Shown here piece after piece: positions 1 to 6,641 of a DNA stretch of 7,426 bases. The translations under genes were made by a program, and so were the position numbers. The first letter of the stretch is position 1; each line of letters opens with the position of its first letter. The notes beneath the pieces are model-generated. The model saw nothing but the letters and a program-made list of their open reading frames with translations, was not told where the DNA came from and did not search any database. The DNA is from Candidatus Aphodomonas merdavium (GTDB lineage: Bacteria > Bacillota > Clostridia > Christensenellales > Aristaeellaceae): positions 1 through 7,426 of the forward strand of contig DVLH01000171.1 of NCBI GenBank assembly GCA_018715585.1, read 5' to 3'.

Positions 1-1
1 A

Positions 2-790
2 TCAGTGACCGTCTGGGATGATGTCAACCGCATTGAGCTCTCTCCGGGCGAAATCTACTTTTTGCAGCCGAGAATCATCCATCATATGCACGTGTTCGAG
101 GAACCATCAGAGCTGTTCGTTATGTCATTTGCTTGTACAAACGAGTGCATGAAGCTGTTCCACCGCAAATGGATCAAGACGGACGCGGACCAGCGCGCAA
201 TTCTCACGCTGATGATTCAGGAGATCAAAAGCGCGTTTGAACTCAACGAGCAGGGCGAGCTGCAGCTGGGGGAGTTCCATCCCAGCGCGTCGGCGCCCGT
301 GGGGGCGGAGCAGCTCATCTGCGGTTTTTTGGAGTGGCTGCTCATTAGCCTGCTGCGCAACGGCATGGACGTTATGCACAATGATGCCGGCAGCGCGGTG
401 CTGGAGGAAACGCTGCAAGCGCGCATCATGACGGAAATCAAGGCGTATGTGGACGCGCACTTGGGCGAGCGCATCACCATCGCGCAGCTTTCGCAGCATG
501 TCCATTATAGCCGCACGCATATCACCGTGCAGTTCAAGGCGGCTACGGGCATGAGCATTATGGACTATGTGGAAAGCCGGCGGATTGAGCGGGCAAAGGA
601 ACAGCTTGTTCAGGGCAATCTTTCCGTCTCCCAGGTAGCCGATGGGCTCGGATACGCCAGCCTGCAGTATTTTTCGCGCCGCTTCCGCATGGCGGTGGGC
701 TGCTCGCCCAGCCGCTATGCCGACTCGCTCGACAACGTGGTAAAGCTCCCTTTTGCCGCACAACAAAAAAATATTATAAAGGAAGTGTAA
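2..790 (+). CDS. AraC-family transcriptional regulator, 5' end cut by window
   Basis: DNA-binding regulator of the AraC/XylS type, probably the local controller of the two metabolic genes that follow. The frame is open to the left window edge. A GTG codon at 5 would give 261 residues, but family members usually run about 280-300, so the true start is probably outside and GTG is just an internal Val. Counting from that GTG, residues 8-45 resemble the end of an N-terminal cupin sensor domain (the LSPGEIYFLQP stretch, then HHMH). Residues about 145-242 form the C-terminal double helix-turn-helix: ITIAQLSQHVHYSRTHIT is the first helix pair, and the second, VADGLGYASLQYFSRRFR followed by GCSPSRY, is the classic AraC signature. 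The ligand is unknown; the neighbours suggest a sugar acid or its lactone. The stop lies 3 bases before the next gene, so the two are probably co-transcribed. The family assignment is firm; the role is inferred. Confidence 0.93.
   Translation, partial: SVTVWDDVNRIELSPGEIYFLQPRIIHHMHVFEEPSELFVMSFACTNECMKLFHRKWIKTDADQRAILTLMIQEIKSAFELNEQGELQLGEFHPSASAPVGAEQLICGFLEWLLISLLRNGMDVMHNDAGSAVLEETLQARIMTEIKAYVDAHLGERITIAQLSQHVHYSRTHITVQFKAATGMSIMDYVESRRIERAKEQLVQGNLSVSQVADGLGYASLQYFSRRFRMAVGCSPSRYADSLDNVVKLPFAAQQKNIIKEV
779..785 (+). promoter_or_regulatory. Ribosome binding site of the amidohydrolase
   Basis: AAGGAAG lies 8 bases before the ATG at 794 and inside the last codons of the AraC gene. This fixes the start and suggests translational coupling between regulator and enzyme. 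Confidence 0.75.
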
Positions 791-793
791 ACG

Positions 794-1864
794 ATGCCGC
801 TGTTTCCCGTTACCCCTTATGACCGGGAAGTTTACGAAAACGAGCTGCGGGATTTCCTGCCCCAGCAAATCATCGATATCCATTCCCATACGTATCTGAA
901 AGCGTTTAAAGGGCCGGAGGTAGCGGACAAGCGCGTCGTCACGTGGCCCTCGCTCGTGGCGGAGGATAATTCCATCGAGGATCACCAGGAAACATACCGT
1001 CTCATGTTCCCGGGAAAGGACGTTTCTGCGCTGATGTTCGCCAGCGTCAACCGCAACGACGATATCCGCGCCGCCAACGCGTACGTCTCGCGCGTCTCGG
1101 CCCAGAGCGGCTGGCCGGCGCTCTATTTTGCCGTGCCCACCCAGAGCGCGGAAGAGTTGGAGCGGGAAATCCTTTCCGGCGGGTTTGTGGGCATCAAAGG
1201 CTATCTGGAGATGGCGCCGACATATATTCCGGAGGCGGAAATCCGCATTTTTGATTTCTTTCCGAAGCATCAGCTGCAGGTGCTGGATAAGCTGGGCGGC
1301 ATCGTTATGCTGCATATCCCGCGCAACGGCCGGCTCAAGGACCCCGTGAACATTGCCCAAATCCTGGAGCTCAAGCAGGCTTTCCCACGGCTGCGCCTAA
1401 TCCTGGCGCACATCGGCCGCGCCTATACGAAAAACGACGTGGGCGACGCGTTTGAACGCCTCGCGCCGTGCACCGATTTCGTGTTTGATTTTTCCGCCAA
1501 CACATGCCAATACGCGATGGAACGCATGCTGGAGGCCGTGGGGCCACAGCGCGCGCTCTTTGGCAGCGATATGCCCATTTGCCGCATGCGCATGCGACGC
1601 ATCGAGGAAAACGGCACGTATATCAACCTGATCCCGCCCGGGCTTTACGGCGACCCGAGCCAGGACGCCCACCTGCGCGAGGCGACGGCCGCGGAGGGGG
1701 AACGCCTGACGTTTTTCATGTACGAAGAGGTGCGCGCATTCCGGCGCGCGGCGCTGAGCCAAGGATTGACCCCAAACGACGTAAAAGACGTTTTCTATGG
1801 CAACGCCCGGCGGCTGATCGACGGCGCGCGCTCGGACATCGCGCGCGCGGTGGGAAACGGATGA
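794..1864 (+). CDS. Amidohydrolase-family (PF04909-type) metal-dependent hydrolase
   Basis: A 356-residue TIM-barrel enzyme of the amidohydrolase superfamily, likely cytoplasmic (no signal peptide or membrane segment). Visible motifs in order are: IDIHSHTY with the HxH metal ligands H30 and H32; GIKGY near 133-137; MLHIPR with H174 at the end of a middle strand; LILAHIGRA with H206; LFGSDMP with the catalytic Asp D259; and the C-terminal VFYGNARRLI typical of this subgroup. All expected metal and catalytic positions are present. The family contains lactonases (fuconolactone, pyrone-dicarboxylate) and decarboxylases. Next to a sugar-acid dehydratase, a lactone-opening role is the most natural guess, but the substrate is not shown by sequence. 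A good ribosome binding site 8 bases upstream supports the ATG at 794. The stop TGA is in the same frame as the next gene, 45 bases before its ATG. Confidence 0.88.
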   Translation: MPLFPVTPYDREVYENELRDFLPQQIIDIHSHTYLKAFKGPEVADKRVVTWPSLVAEDNSIEDHQETYRLMFPGKDVSALMFASVNRNDDIRAANAYVSRVSAQSGWPALYFAVPTQSAEELEREILSGGFVGIKGYLEMAPTYIPEAEIRIFDFFPKHQLQVLDKLGGIVMLHIPRNGRLKDPVNIAQILELKQAFPRLRLILAHIGRAYTKNDVGDAFERLAPCTDFVFDFSANTCQYAMERMLEAVGPQRALFGSDMPICRMRMRRIEENGTYINLIPPGLYGDPSQDAHLREATAAEGERLTFFMYEEVRAFRRAALSQGLTPNDVKDVFYGNARRLIDGARSDIARAVGNG

Positions 1865-1902
1865 CGGGCAGCCCTTGCGCCGCGCGGTGCGATGGCGTAT
1901 AA
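1861..1902 (+). other. Possible 13-codon linker ORF between hydrolase and dehydratase
   Basis: An ATG at 1861 overlaps the amidohydrolase stop as ATGA and opens a 13-codon frame (MTGSPCAARCDGV) that ends with TAA at 1900-1902, only 7 bases before the dehydratase ATG at 1910. It could carry ribosomes across the gap by stop-start reinitiation, which would explain the missing ribosome binding site of the next gene. It may equally be chance; there is only a poor G-rich sequence upstream of it. Confidence 0.2.
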
Positions 1903-1903
1903 T
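1875..1903 (+). promoter_or_regulatory. Candidate internal promoter giving a leaderless dehydratase mRNA
   Basis: A perfect -10 hexamer TATAAT (1898-1903) is preceded at exactly 17 bases by TTGCGC (1875-1880), which matches the -35 consensus at its three most conserved positions. Six bases separate the -10 box from the A of the ATG at 1910, the usual distance to a transcription start. No Shine-Dalgarno sequence is present, unlike the other genes whose starts are visible here. The arrangement predicts a transcript that begins at or next to the start codon. A TATAAT match by chance is possible, but it is uncommon in such GC-rich DNA. Confidence 0.45.
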
Positions 1904-1909
1904 CCCCTT

Positions 1910-3391
1910 ATGAATACGCAAGCATTTACGGCAATCCGCATCGCTCCCGGGGATGACGTGGCCGTCGCGCTGCGCGACCTTGCGCCGGGGGATATTTGCT
2001 GCGGGCATGATTTCTCCCTCCCCGCCGCGCAGGCCGTCGCGGCCGGCCATAAGGTCGCGCTGCGCGCGATTGTGCCGGGGGAGCGGGTCTGCAAATACGG
2101 CGCGCCCATCGGCGTGGCCGCAAAGGCGATTGCGCGCGGCGAATGGGTCCACACGCACAACCTGCGGAGCGACCTTGGCGGTGTGCAGGCCTATCAATGG
2201 CGGGCTTCGCCGGGCGGGGAAGTCGCGCGTGCCAGCGCGTCGTTTTCCGGGTTTATGCGCGCGGACGGGCGCGTAGGCGTGCGAAACGGCGTGTGGATCC
2301 TTCCGACGGTCGGCTGCGTGAACGAGCGGGCGGCGCGGATCGCCGCGGCCGCGCGGCCATTTGTGCATGGCTCGGTGGATGCGGTGACGGCGTTTTCCCA
2401 TCCTTACGGCTGCTCGCAGATGGCGGAAGACCAGGAGGCGTTCCGCCGCGCGCTGGCGGCGCTTGCAGGCCATCCCAACGCGGGCGGCGTGCTGCTGCTC
2501 GGCCTGGGCTGTGAAAACAGCGGCATAGAGCAGCTGCGGCCGTACCTGGGCGCAAATCCGCGCCTGCGCACGCTCGTGTGCCAGGATGTGGAGGATGAAA
2601 TTGGCGAGGGCGTGCGGCTTGTCCGCGAGCTTATTGACGAAGCGGCGCGCGACGTGCGGGAGACAGTGGATGCTTCCCGGCTTGTCGTGGGGCTCAAGTG
2701 CGGCGGTTCGGACGGTTTTTCCGGCATTACGGCCAACCCGGCCATCGGCGCGTGCAGCGATTGGATCGTCGGCTGCGGCGGCACGTCGGTGCTGACGGAG
2801 GTGCCGGAGATGTTCGGCGCCGAGGAGGCGCTCTTCGCCCGCTGCTGCAACCGGGAAACGTTTGAAAAGGCGGCCGCGATGGTCAACGGCTTTAAGGAAT
2901 ATTTTCTCTCAAACGGCATGGCCGTGGACGAGAACCCTTCGCCCGGAAACCGGGCCGGAGGCATCACGACGCTGGCGGAGAAGGCGCTGGGCTGCACGCA
3001 AAAAAGCGGGACGGCCCCGGTTTGCGGTGTGCTGGCATACGGTGAGCCGGTGCGTCGCAGCGGGCTGCACCTGCTTTGCGCGCCGGGGAACGATCTCGTT
3101 TCCGCCTCGGCGCTCGCGTTCAGCGGCGCACAGATCGTGCTGTTTTCCACCGGGCGGGGCACGCCGCTGAGCGGCCCTGTACCGACGGTGAAAATTGCTT
3201 CCAACAGCCAAATTGCGGCGCGAAAACCGGGATGGATCGATGTGGATGCGGGAAGCGTGCTGCGCGGGGAAACGGTGGCGCAGGCGGGCGAGCGGCTGTT
3301 CCGCCATGTGCTTGCGGTCGCTTCCGGTGCCCCTGTCAAAGGCGAAGAAGGGCTGAGCATGGCCTTTTGGAAGCGCGGCGTGACGCTTTAG
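1910..3391 (+). CDS. UxaA/GarD-family altronate or galactarate dehydratase
   Basis: Metal-dependent sugar-acid dehydratase; family members turn D-altronate or D-galactarate into a 2-keto-3-deoxy acid. Counting from the ATG at 1910 (493 residues, the usual full length), residues 5-90 form the N-terminal SAF domain, with GHKVALRAI, KYGAPIGVA and the family motif GEWVHTHN at 78-84. Residues about 110-490 form the large catalytic domain: GFMRADGRVGVRNGVWILPTVG (about 114-135), HPYGCSQ, LLGLGCENSG, GLKCGGSDGFSGITANPA (261-278), NPSPGNRAGGITTLAEKALG (342-361) and FSTGRGTPLSGPVPTVKIASN (about 412-432). It is therefore a one-chain fusion of the UxaA small and large parts. The exact substrate is uncertain. 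An in-frame ATG at 1892 would add six residues (MAYNPL); I prefer 1910 because family N-termini begin close to the SAF domain and because of the promoter placement. Neither start has a Shine-Dalgarno sequence. The gene ends 35 bases before a strong terminator. Confidence 0.92.
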   Translation: MNTQAFTAIRIAPGDDVAVALRDLAPGDICCGHDFSLPAAQAVAAGHKVALRAIVPGERVCKYGAPIGVAAKAIARGEWVHTHNLRSDLGGVQAYQWRASPGGEVARASASFSGFMRADGRVGVRNGVWILPTVGCVNERAARIAAAARPFVHGSVDAVTAFSHPYGCSQMAEDQEAFRRALAALAGHPNAGGVLLLGLGCENSGIEQLRPYLGANPRLRTLVCQDVEDEIGEGVRLVRELIDEAARDVRETVDASRLVVGLKCGGSDGFSGITANPAIGACSDWIVGCGGTSVLTEVPEMFGAEEALFARCCNRETFEKAAAMVNGFKEYFLSNGMAVDENPSPGNRAGGITTLAEKALGCTQKSGTAPVCGVLAYGEPVRRSGLHLLCAPGNDLVSASALAFSGAQIVLFSTGRGTPLSGPVPTVKIASNSQIAARKPGWIDVDAGSVLRGETVAQAGERLFRHVLAVASGAPVKGEEGLSMAFWKRGVTL

Positions 3392-3425
3392 CGCGGTTCG
3401 TCGCCTTCGCAGCGTTTGTTGTTTT

Positions 3426-3453
3426 GCGGTAGGCAGAGTGCCTGCCGCTTTTT
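3426..3453 (+). terminator. Rho-independent terminator of the sugar-acid operon
   Basis: A 10-bp stem, GCGGTAGGCA (3426-3435) against TGCCTGCCGC (3439-3448), has one G-T wobble and a three-base GAG loop, and is followed directly by five T. It lies 35 bases after the dehydratase stop. The strand that carries the T run is plus, so it terminates the plus-strand operon. Confidence 0.88.
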
Positions 3454-3832
3454 GTACTTTGTATCAGGGGGAGCCCGCCAGCGGCCACCTCCCCAAAGCG
3501 CGGCCCGCCAGCGGCGCGGCGGATCGCAAAGGGCCTTTCACGTCTGGCCCGGAGCGCCGCAGGAAGGTGCTTTCCGAAGAAAAGCAGCAATCGAAAAACC
3601 TGCGGCAGCGATGGGCGTGGAAAGGGGAATCGGAAAGGCAAGCGCAGGCTCCGGGAAAATGGACGCCGGATTGCGGAGCCTATAGGGGAGAGGCGGAAAG
3701 AAGGCCGGCGGGAGAGCGGGAGCAACCGGCAAGCAGCGGCCTCCATGCGGCGAAAAGGCAGCACGGCGCGCTGGCGCAGCGGGAGCGCCGGGGCGGTTGG
3801 GCCGCCTCGGGGGAAAGGCGCGCGCCTGTGGG
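3454..3832. other. Non-coding, purine-rich and hairpin-rich spacer between convergent operons
   Basis: About 380 bases separate the two convergent terminators. A frame at 3438-3863 stays open, but it begins inside one terminator hairpin and ends just past the other. It has no usable ribosome binding site, is dominated by Arg, Gly, Ala and Glu, and uses AGG codons often, unlike the neighbours; I judge it non-coding. The plus strand is rich in G and A from about 3540 onward. Perfect 8-bp inverted repeats occur at 3556-3563/3599-3606 and 3646-3653/3674-3681, and GC-rich hairpins cluster at 3771-3826. A 13-bp direct repeat is at 3473/3503. I see no tRNA, rRNA, CRISPR or insertion-sequence end. 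Confidence 0.6.
3473..3515. repeat. Short 13-bp direct repeat
   Basis: GCCCGCCAGCGGC occurs at 3473-3485 and exactly again at 3503-3515, a 30-base period. There are only two copies, in non-coding DNA. It may be a chance result of the high GC content or a small duplication. Confidence 0.5.
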
Positions 3833-3860
3833 AAAGAAAAACGCCCCGGCGCCGCGGGGC
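3833..3860 (-). terminator. Rho-independent terminator of the peptidase operon
   Basis: Read on the minus strand, GCCCCG (complement of 3860-3855) pairs with CGGGGC (3848-3843) around a six-base loop. It is followed after one G by five T (3841-3837) and then CTTT. It lies 38 bases beyond the TldE stop, where a terminator for the minus-strand genes is expected. The stem is short (6 bp) but all G-C. Confidence 0.75.
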
Positions 3861-3897
3861 TGATGCATGCGGCGCAGGGGCACTCGGCGAGCAGCGG

Positions 3898-5238
3898 TTA
3901 CTGTCCCGCCACCGTCAGCGCGCCAACGAGCACGCTGGGACTTCCAAGCGCACCGCTGGGGAATTTTAAATCATCCCCTACGGCGACGGCGTCCTGCAGG
4001 AGGCGGTAGAAGTTGCCTGCGACGGTCACTTGATCGATGGGGCGGCTTTTTTGCCCGTTTTCCACGAGATAGCCTTCGCAAAGCAGCGAAAAATCACCGC
4101 TGATTGGATCGGCGCCCGCGTGCAGGCCGCTCAGCCCCGTGACCACCAAACCGGAACCCATCTGTGCGCAGAGCGCTTGCAGGCTTTTCGTGCCGGGGCA
4201 GAGGTAAAGGTTGGAAGGAGAGACGCCCACGGACGATGCATATCCGCCCCGCGAAGCGTTCCCGGTCGTTTTGCAGCCAGCTTTTTTGGCCGTTTTGAGG
4301 TTATGCAGCAAGGTGGCGAGCTTGCCTGCGGAAATGATTTCCTTGCGATAGGTTGCAACGCCTTCCAGGTCAAACGGGCGTGTCGCCGCCCCGCCTGCGA
4401 GCAACGGATCGTCCACGAGCGTGATACAGTCCGCCGCTATTTTTTCCCCTTCGCGCCCGTTGAGCAGCGAAAGCCCCTTTTGCGCGGCTTCCGCACTGAA
4501 AATGCCGCAAAATGCGCCCAGCAGCGAGGGCATGCAGTCGTTGCGGAAGATGACGGGCATCGTTCCGCTCTTGCAGGGCTTGGCGTCCAGCAGGAACACG
4601 GCGCTTTCCACCGCTTCGCGGCACGTTTTTTCCGGGTCAAGGGCGCAAAGGCGTTGCCCCCAATCCATTGCAAAGCCGCTGGTTGTGCGCGCATCCCGGC
4701 GGGCGATGGTGGAGACAAAGCATGCGCACTCGTCCCAGGTGTGCGACAGGTCAAGCCCGAGCGTATTCGTCAGGCGCAGCGTGCCGCGCCCCGTTTCCAC
4801 GCCCGTGTAAAGCCCGAGCTCCGTCACCAGCGGATCGATTTTGCGCGCGTCGCGGTCCAGCGCCAGCGCCATGGCGATGCGCTGCTGCGGCGTGCCGGCG
4901 TCGCCCTGGCAGGAAACGTCCGCATATTCCGGGCTGCCGGCAAAGAAGAACTGTTCGTCCGCGTCGTCAATGAGCGCAGCGCTTTTCAGCGCGTTTTGTA
5001 CGAGCATGGGGATAGCCTGCTCATCGAGCGCCTCAGTAAAGGCGGAACCGACTTTGCCGTCTTTGAGCACGCGCAGCGAAAGACCGCCCGATTGGTTGAC
5101 GCTGTAGTCGTCAATTTCGCCCTGCCGTGCCAGCGCGCGCATCGATTCGCTCTGCAAAAAGAACGCTTCGGCTTCCTCCGCGCCCGCGTCCCGGGCCGCC
5201 TGCAGCAGCGCCCGGAAAAATTCGTCCCTTGTCATCAT
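3898..5238 (-). CDS. tldE: TldE/PmbA, non-catalytic partner of the TldD metalloprotease
   Basis: A subunit of the TldD/TldE heterodimeric protease, which in characterised cases trims unfolded peptides, matures peptide-type natural products such as microcin B17, and degrades CcdA. The protein is 446 residues (the E. coli protein is about 450). It shows the family N-terminal fold (GAEEAEAFFLQSESMRALARQG near 19-40, then SGGLSLRVLKDGKVGSAF) and the typical C-terminal blocks: GLHAGADPISGDFSL (370-384), EGYLVENGQ, and the end segment VTVAGNFYRLLQDAVAVGDDLKF (404-426). The HExxxH zinc motif of TldD is absent; the equivalent region near 231-245 reads FRNDCMPSLLGAFCG, as expected for TldE. The start at 5238 overlaps the TldD stop as ATGA and has a GGAGGGAG site upstream; a second ATG follows directly at 5235. 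The frame stays open upstream to 5325, but that part is inside tldD. The family call is firm. Confidence 0.95.
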   Translation of the reverse strand: MMTRDEFFRALLQAARDAGAEEAEAFFLQSESMRALARQGEIDDYSVNQSGGLSLRVLKDGKVGSAFTEALDEQAIPMLVQNALKSAALIDDADEQFFFAGSPEYADVSCQGDAGTPQQRIAMALALDRDARKIDPLVTELGLYTGVETGRGTLRLTNTLGLDLSHTWDECACFVSTIARRDARTTSGFAMDWGQRLCALDPEKTCREAVESAVFLLDAKPCKSGTMPVIFRNDCMPSLLGAFCGIFSAEAAQKGLSLLNGREGEKIAADCITLVDDPLLAGGAATRPFDLEGVATYRKEIISAGKLATLLHNLKTAKKAGCKTTGNASRGGYASSVGVSPSNLYLCPGTKSLQALCAQMGSGLVVTGLSGLHAGADPISGDFSLLCEGYLVENGQKSRPIDQVTVAGNFYRLLQDAVAVGDDLKFPSGALGSPSVLVGALTVAGQ

Positions 5239-6623
5239 GCTTTTCTCCCTCCGACGGTCTGGCTGCAAATGCGCAGCATCGGCTGGCCCACTTCGGTGGG
5301 GACGCTGCCGCTGAGAGAACCGCACAGGCCCTGCGCCCGCGTACAGCGCTTTGAGACGCGGTCAATCTTCATCAGCACTTCGCTGCCCCGGCCAATCAGC
5401 GACGCCCCGCGCACGGGTTTGTCAATCTTGCCGTTTTTTACAAGATAGCCTTCCTCCACCGCAAAATTAAACTCTCCTGTGGCGGGGTTGACGGATCCGC
5501 CGCCCATCGACGCCGCATATAGCCCATCGCCCATGGAGGAAATGATCTCGTCCTCCTCGTCCGTGCCGGGGGCGATATAGGTGTTGCGCATGCGGCTGGT
5601 GGGGGCGAAGGAGTAATCCTGCCTGCGCCCGGAGCCGGTGCTGGGCATGCCCATGCGCAGCCCGCCGAGCTTGTCGACCATGTAGTTTTTTAAAATGCCG
5701 TTTTCAATGAGGACGAGCTTGGTGGTGGACGTGCCTTCGTCGTCGATGTTGGTGGAGCCCCAGGCAAAGGGGATGGTGCCGTCGTCGATTGCCGTTACCT
5801 TTTCGGAGGCGATTTTTTGCCCCAGCTTGCCGCAGAATTCGCTCTGCCCGCGCGATACGCTCGTGGCTTCCAGCGAGTGGCCGCACGCCTCATGGAACAC
5901 CACGCCGCCGAACCCGCCCGCCATCGCCACGGGCATCACGCCCGCGGGGCACGAGTCCGCGTGCAGCATCGTCAGCGCGCGGCGCGCGGCCAGCTTTGCG
6001 CGCTCCGTCGCGTCGATTTTGCGCTCAAACAGCTCGATACCGCGCATTGCGCCCGGGCCTTCAAAGCCGGTTTGGTTTTCCGTCCCGTCCGAGGCGATGG
6101 CCAGCAGGCCCAGCCGCGTGCGGGTGCGCCTGTCGTGGACGAAAAGGCCCTCGCTGTTGGCGATATAGACGCGCTGGTCGGAGTCGTTCCAGGCGGCTTG
6201 CGCGCGCACGATCTGCGGGCTTTGTTCGCGCATCACGCGCGTGCAATCCCGCATGATACGTAACCTGCGCACATGCTCTACCCCCTGCGGGAGCTGCTCT
6301 GCGGGATGCCTGTCCGAAAAATAGACGGTTTCAAGCGCTGCCGGCTGCGCCCGCTGGGCCCATTGGGCGGCTGCGGCCACTTTGGCGGCGCAGTCCAACA
6401 GCCCCTGGCGGCTTGTATCGTTGGTGTATGCGTACAGGCAGCGCGTGCCGCACAGCAGGCGGATGCCCGCGCCGTGCTTGCGCCCGGAGGAGACGGTCTC
6501 CACCGTGTCGTTGCGCAGCAGCAGGGAGTTGATAAGCGTATCTTCCAGGAAAATCTCCGCAAACGTGCCGCCGTTTTGAAGCGCCGCCGCAAGGACCTCC
6601 TGCGCAATAGGCTTTTTGAGCAT
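5235..6623 (-). CDS. tldD: TldD, zinc-binding catalytic subunit of the TldD/TldE protease
   Basis: Catalytic half of the TldD/TldE heterodimer, a cytoplasmic zinc peptidase of the modulator-of-gyrase family. The protein is 462 residues, slightly shorter than E. coli TldD (about 480). The zinc motif HEACGH (HExxxH) lies at 244-249, preceded by the glycine-rich MAGGFGGVVF. In the family a C-terminal Cys also binds zinc; here the matching position is the Cys in GLCG at about 434, within GLCGSLSGSVPTEVGQPMLRI. Other family blocks are DDGTIPFAWGSTNIDDEG (280-297), STGSGRRQDYSFAPTSRMRNTY (about 328-349) and DGLYAASMGGGSVNPATGEFNF (366-387). All catalytic residues are present, so it should be active. 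The start ATG at 6623 has GGAGGG five bases upstream (6633-6628), in the 18-base gap after the YugP-like gene. It overlaps tldE by 4 bases at its 3' end. Confidence 0.97.
   Translation of the reverse strand: MLKKPIAQEVLAAALQNGGTFAEIFLEDTLINSLLLRNDTVETVSSGRKHGAGIRLLCGTRCLYAYTNDTSRQGLLDCAAKVAAAAQWAQRAQPAALETVYFSDRHPAEQLPQGVEHVRRLRIMRDCTRVMREQSPQIVRAQAAWNDSDQRVYIANSEGLFVHDRRTRTRLGLLAIASDGTENQTGFEGPGAMRGIELFERKIDATERAKLAARRALTMLHADSCPAGVMPVAMAGGFGGVVFHEACGHSLEATSVSRGQSEFCGKLGQKIASEKVTAIDDGTIPFAWGSTNIDDEGTSTTKLVLIENGILKNYMVDKLGGLRMGMPSTGSGRRQDYSFAPTSRMRNTYIAPGTDEEDEIISSMGDGLYAASMGGGSVNPATGEFNFAVEEGYLVKNGKIDKPVRGASLIGRGSEVLMKIDRVSKRCTRAQGLCGSLSGSVPTEVGQPMLRICSQTVGGRKA
5245..5252 (-). promoter_or_regulatory. 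Ribosome binding site of tldE
   Basis: GGAGGGAG on the minus strand ends 6 bases before the ATG at 5238 and lies inside the end of tldD. It supports the ATGA overlap start rather than the longer open frame, and suggests coupled translation that would keep the two subunits in balance. Confidence 0.75.
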
Positions 6624-6641
6624 AGCACCCTCCGTTGTTTT

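Noticed and set aside
753..793. A/T-rich patch (TTGCCG, 16 bases, TATAAA) before the amidohydrolase, considered as an internal promoter
   Set aside because: The -35 match is weak, and transcription would begin near 787, leaving out the ribosome binding site at 779-785. The patch is better explained as the last AraC codons and a Shine-Dalgarno region.
125..1360. Long minus-strand open frame (411 codons) opposite the AraC and amidohydrolase genes
   Set aside because: It is antisense to two well-recognised proteins, is rich in Arg, His and Ala without any family motif, and has no ribosome binding site. Long antisense frames are common in GC-rich coding DNA.
1862..1909. Possible readthrough fusion of amidohydrolase and dehydratase, which are in the same frame
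   Set aside because: A clear TGA separates them, both proteins have complete family lengths, and no selenocysteine-type hairpin is evident right after the TGA.
3438..3863. Plus-strand open frame (141 codons) in the intergenic spacer
   Set aside because: It starts inside the operon terminator hairpin, lacks a ribosome binding site, ends just past the opposing terminator, is low in hydrophobic residues, and uses AGG codons unlike its neighbours.
5239..5325. N-terminal extension of tldE up to 5325
   Set aside because: It would overlap tldD by about 90 bases, adds residues unlike the family, and the ATGA overlap start with a good ribosome binding site gives the normal family length.
4030..5448. 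Long plus-strand open frame (472 codons) opposite tldE and the end of tldD
   Set aside because: It runs across the tldD/tldE junction in antisense, shows biased Arg/Ala/His composition and no recognisable domain; it is a shadow of the real codon pattern.
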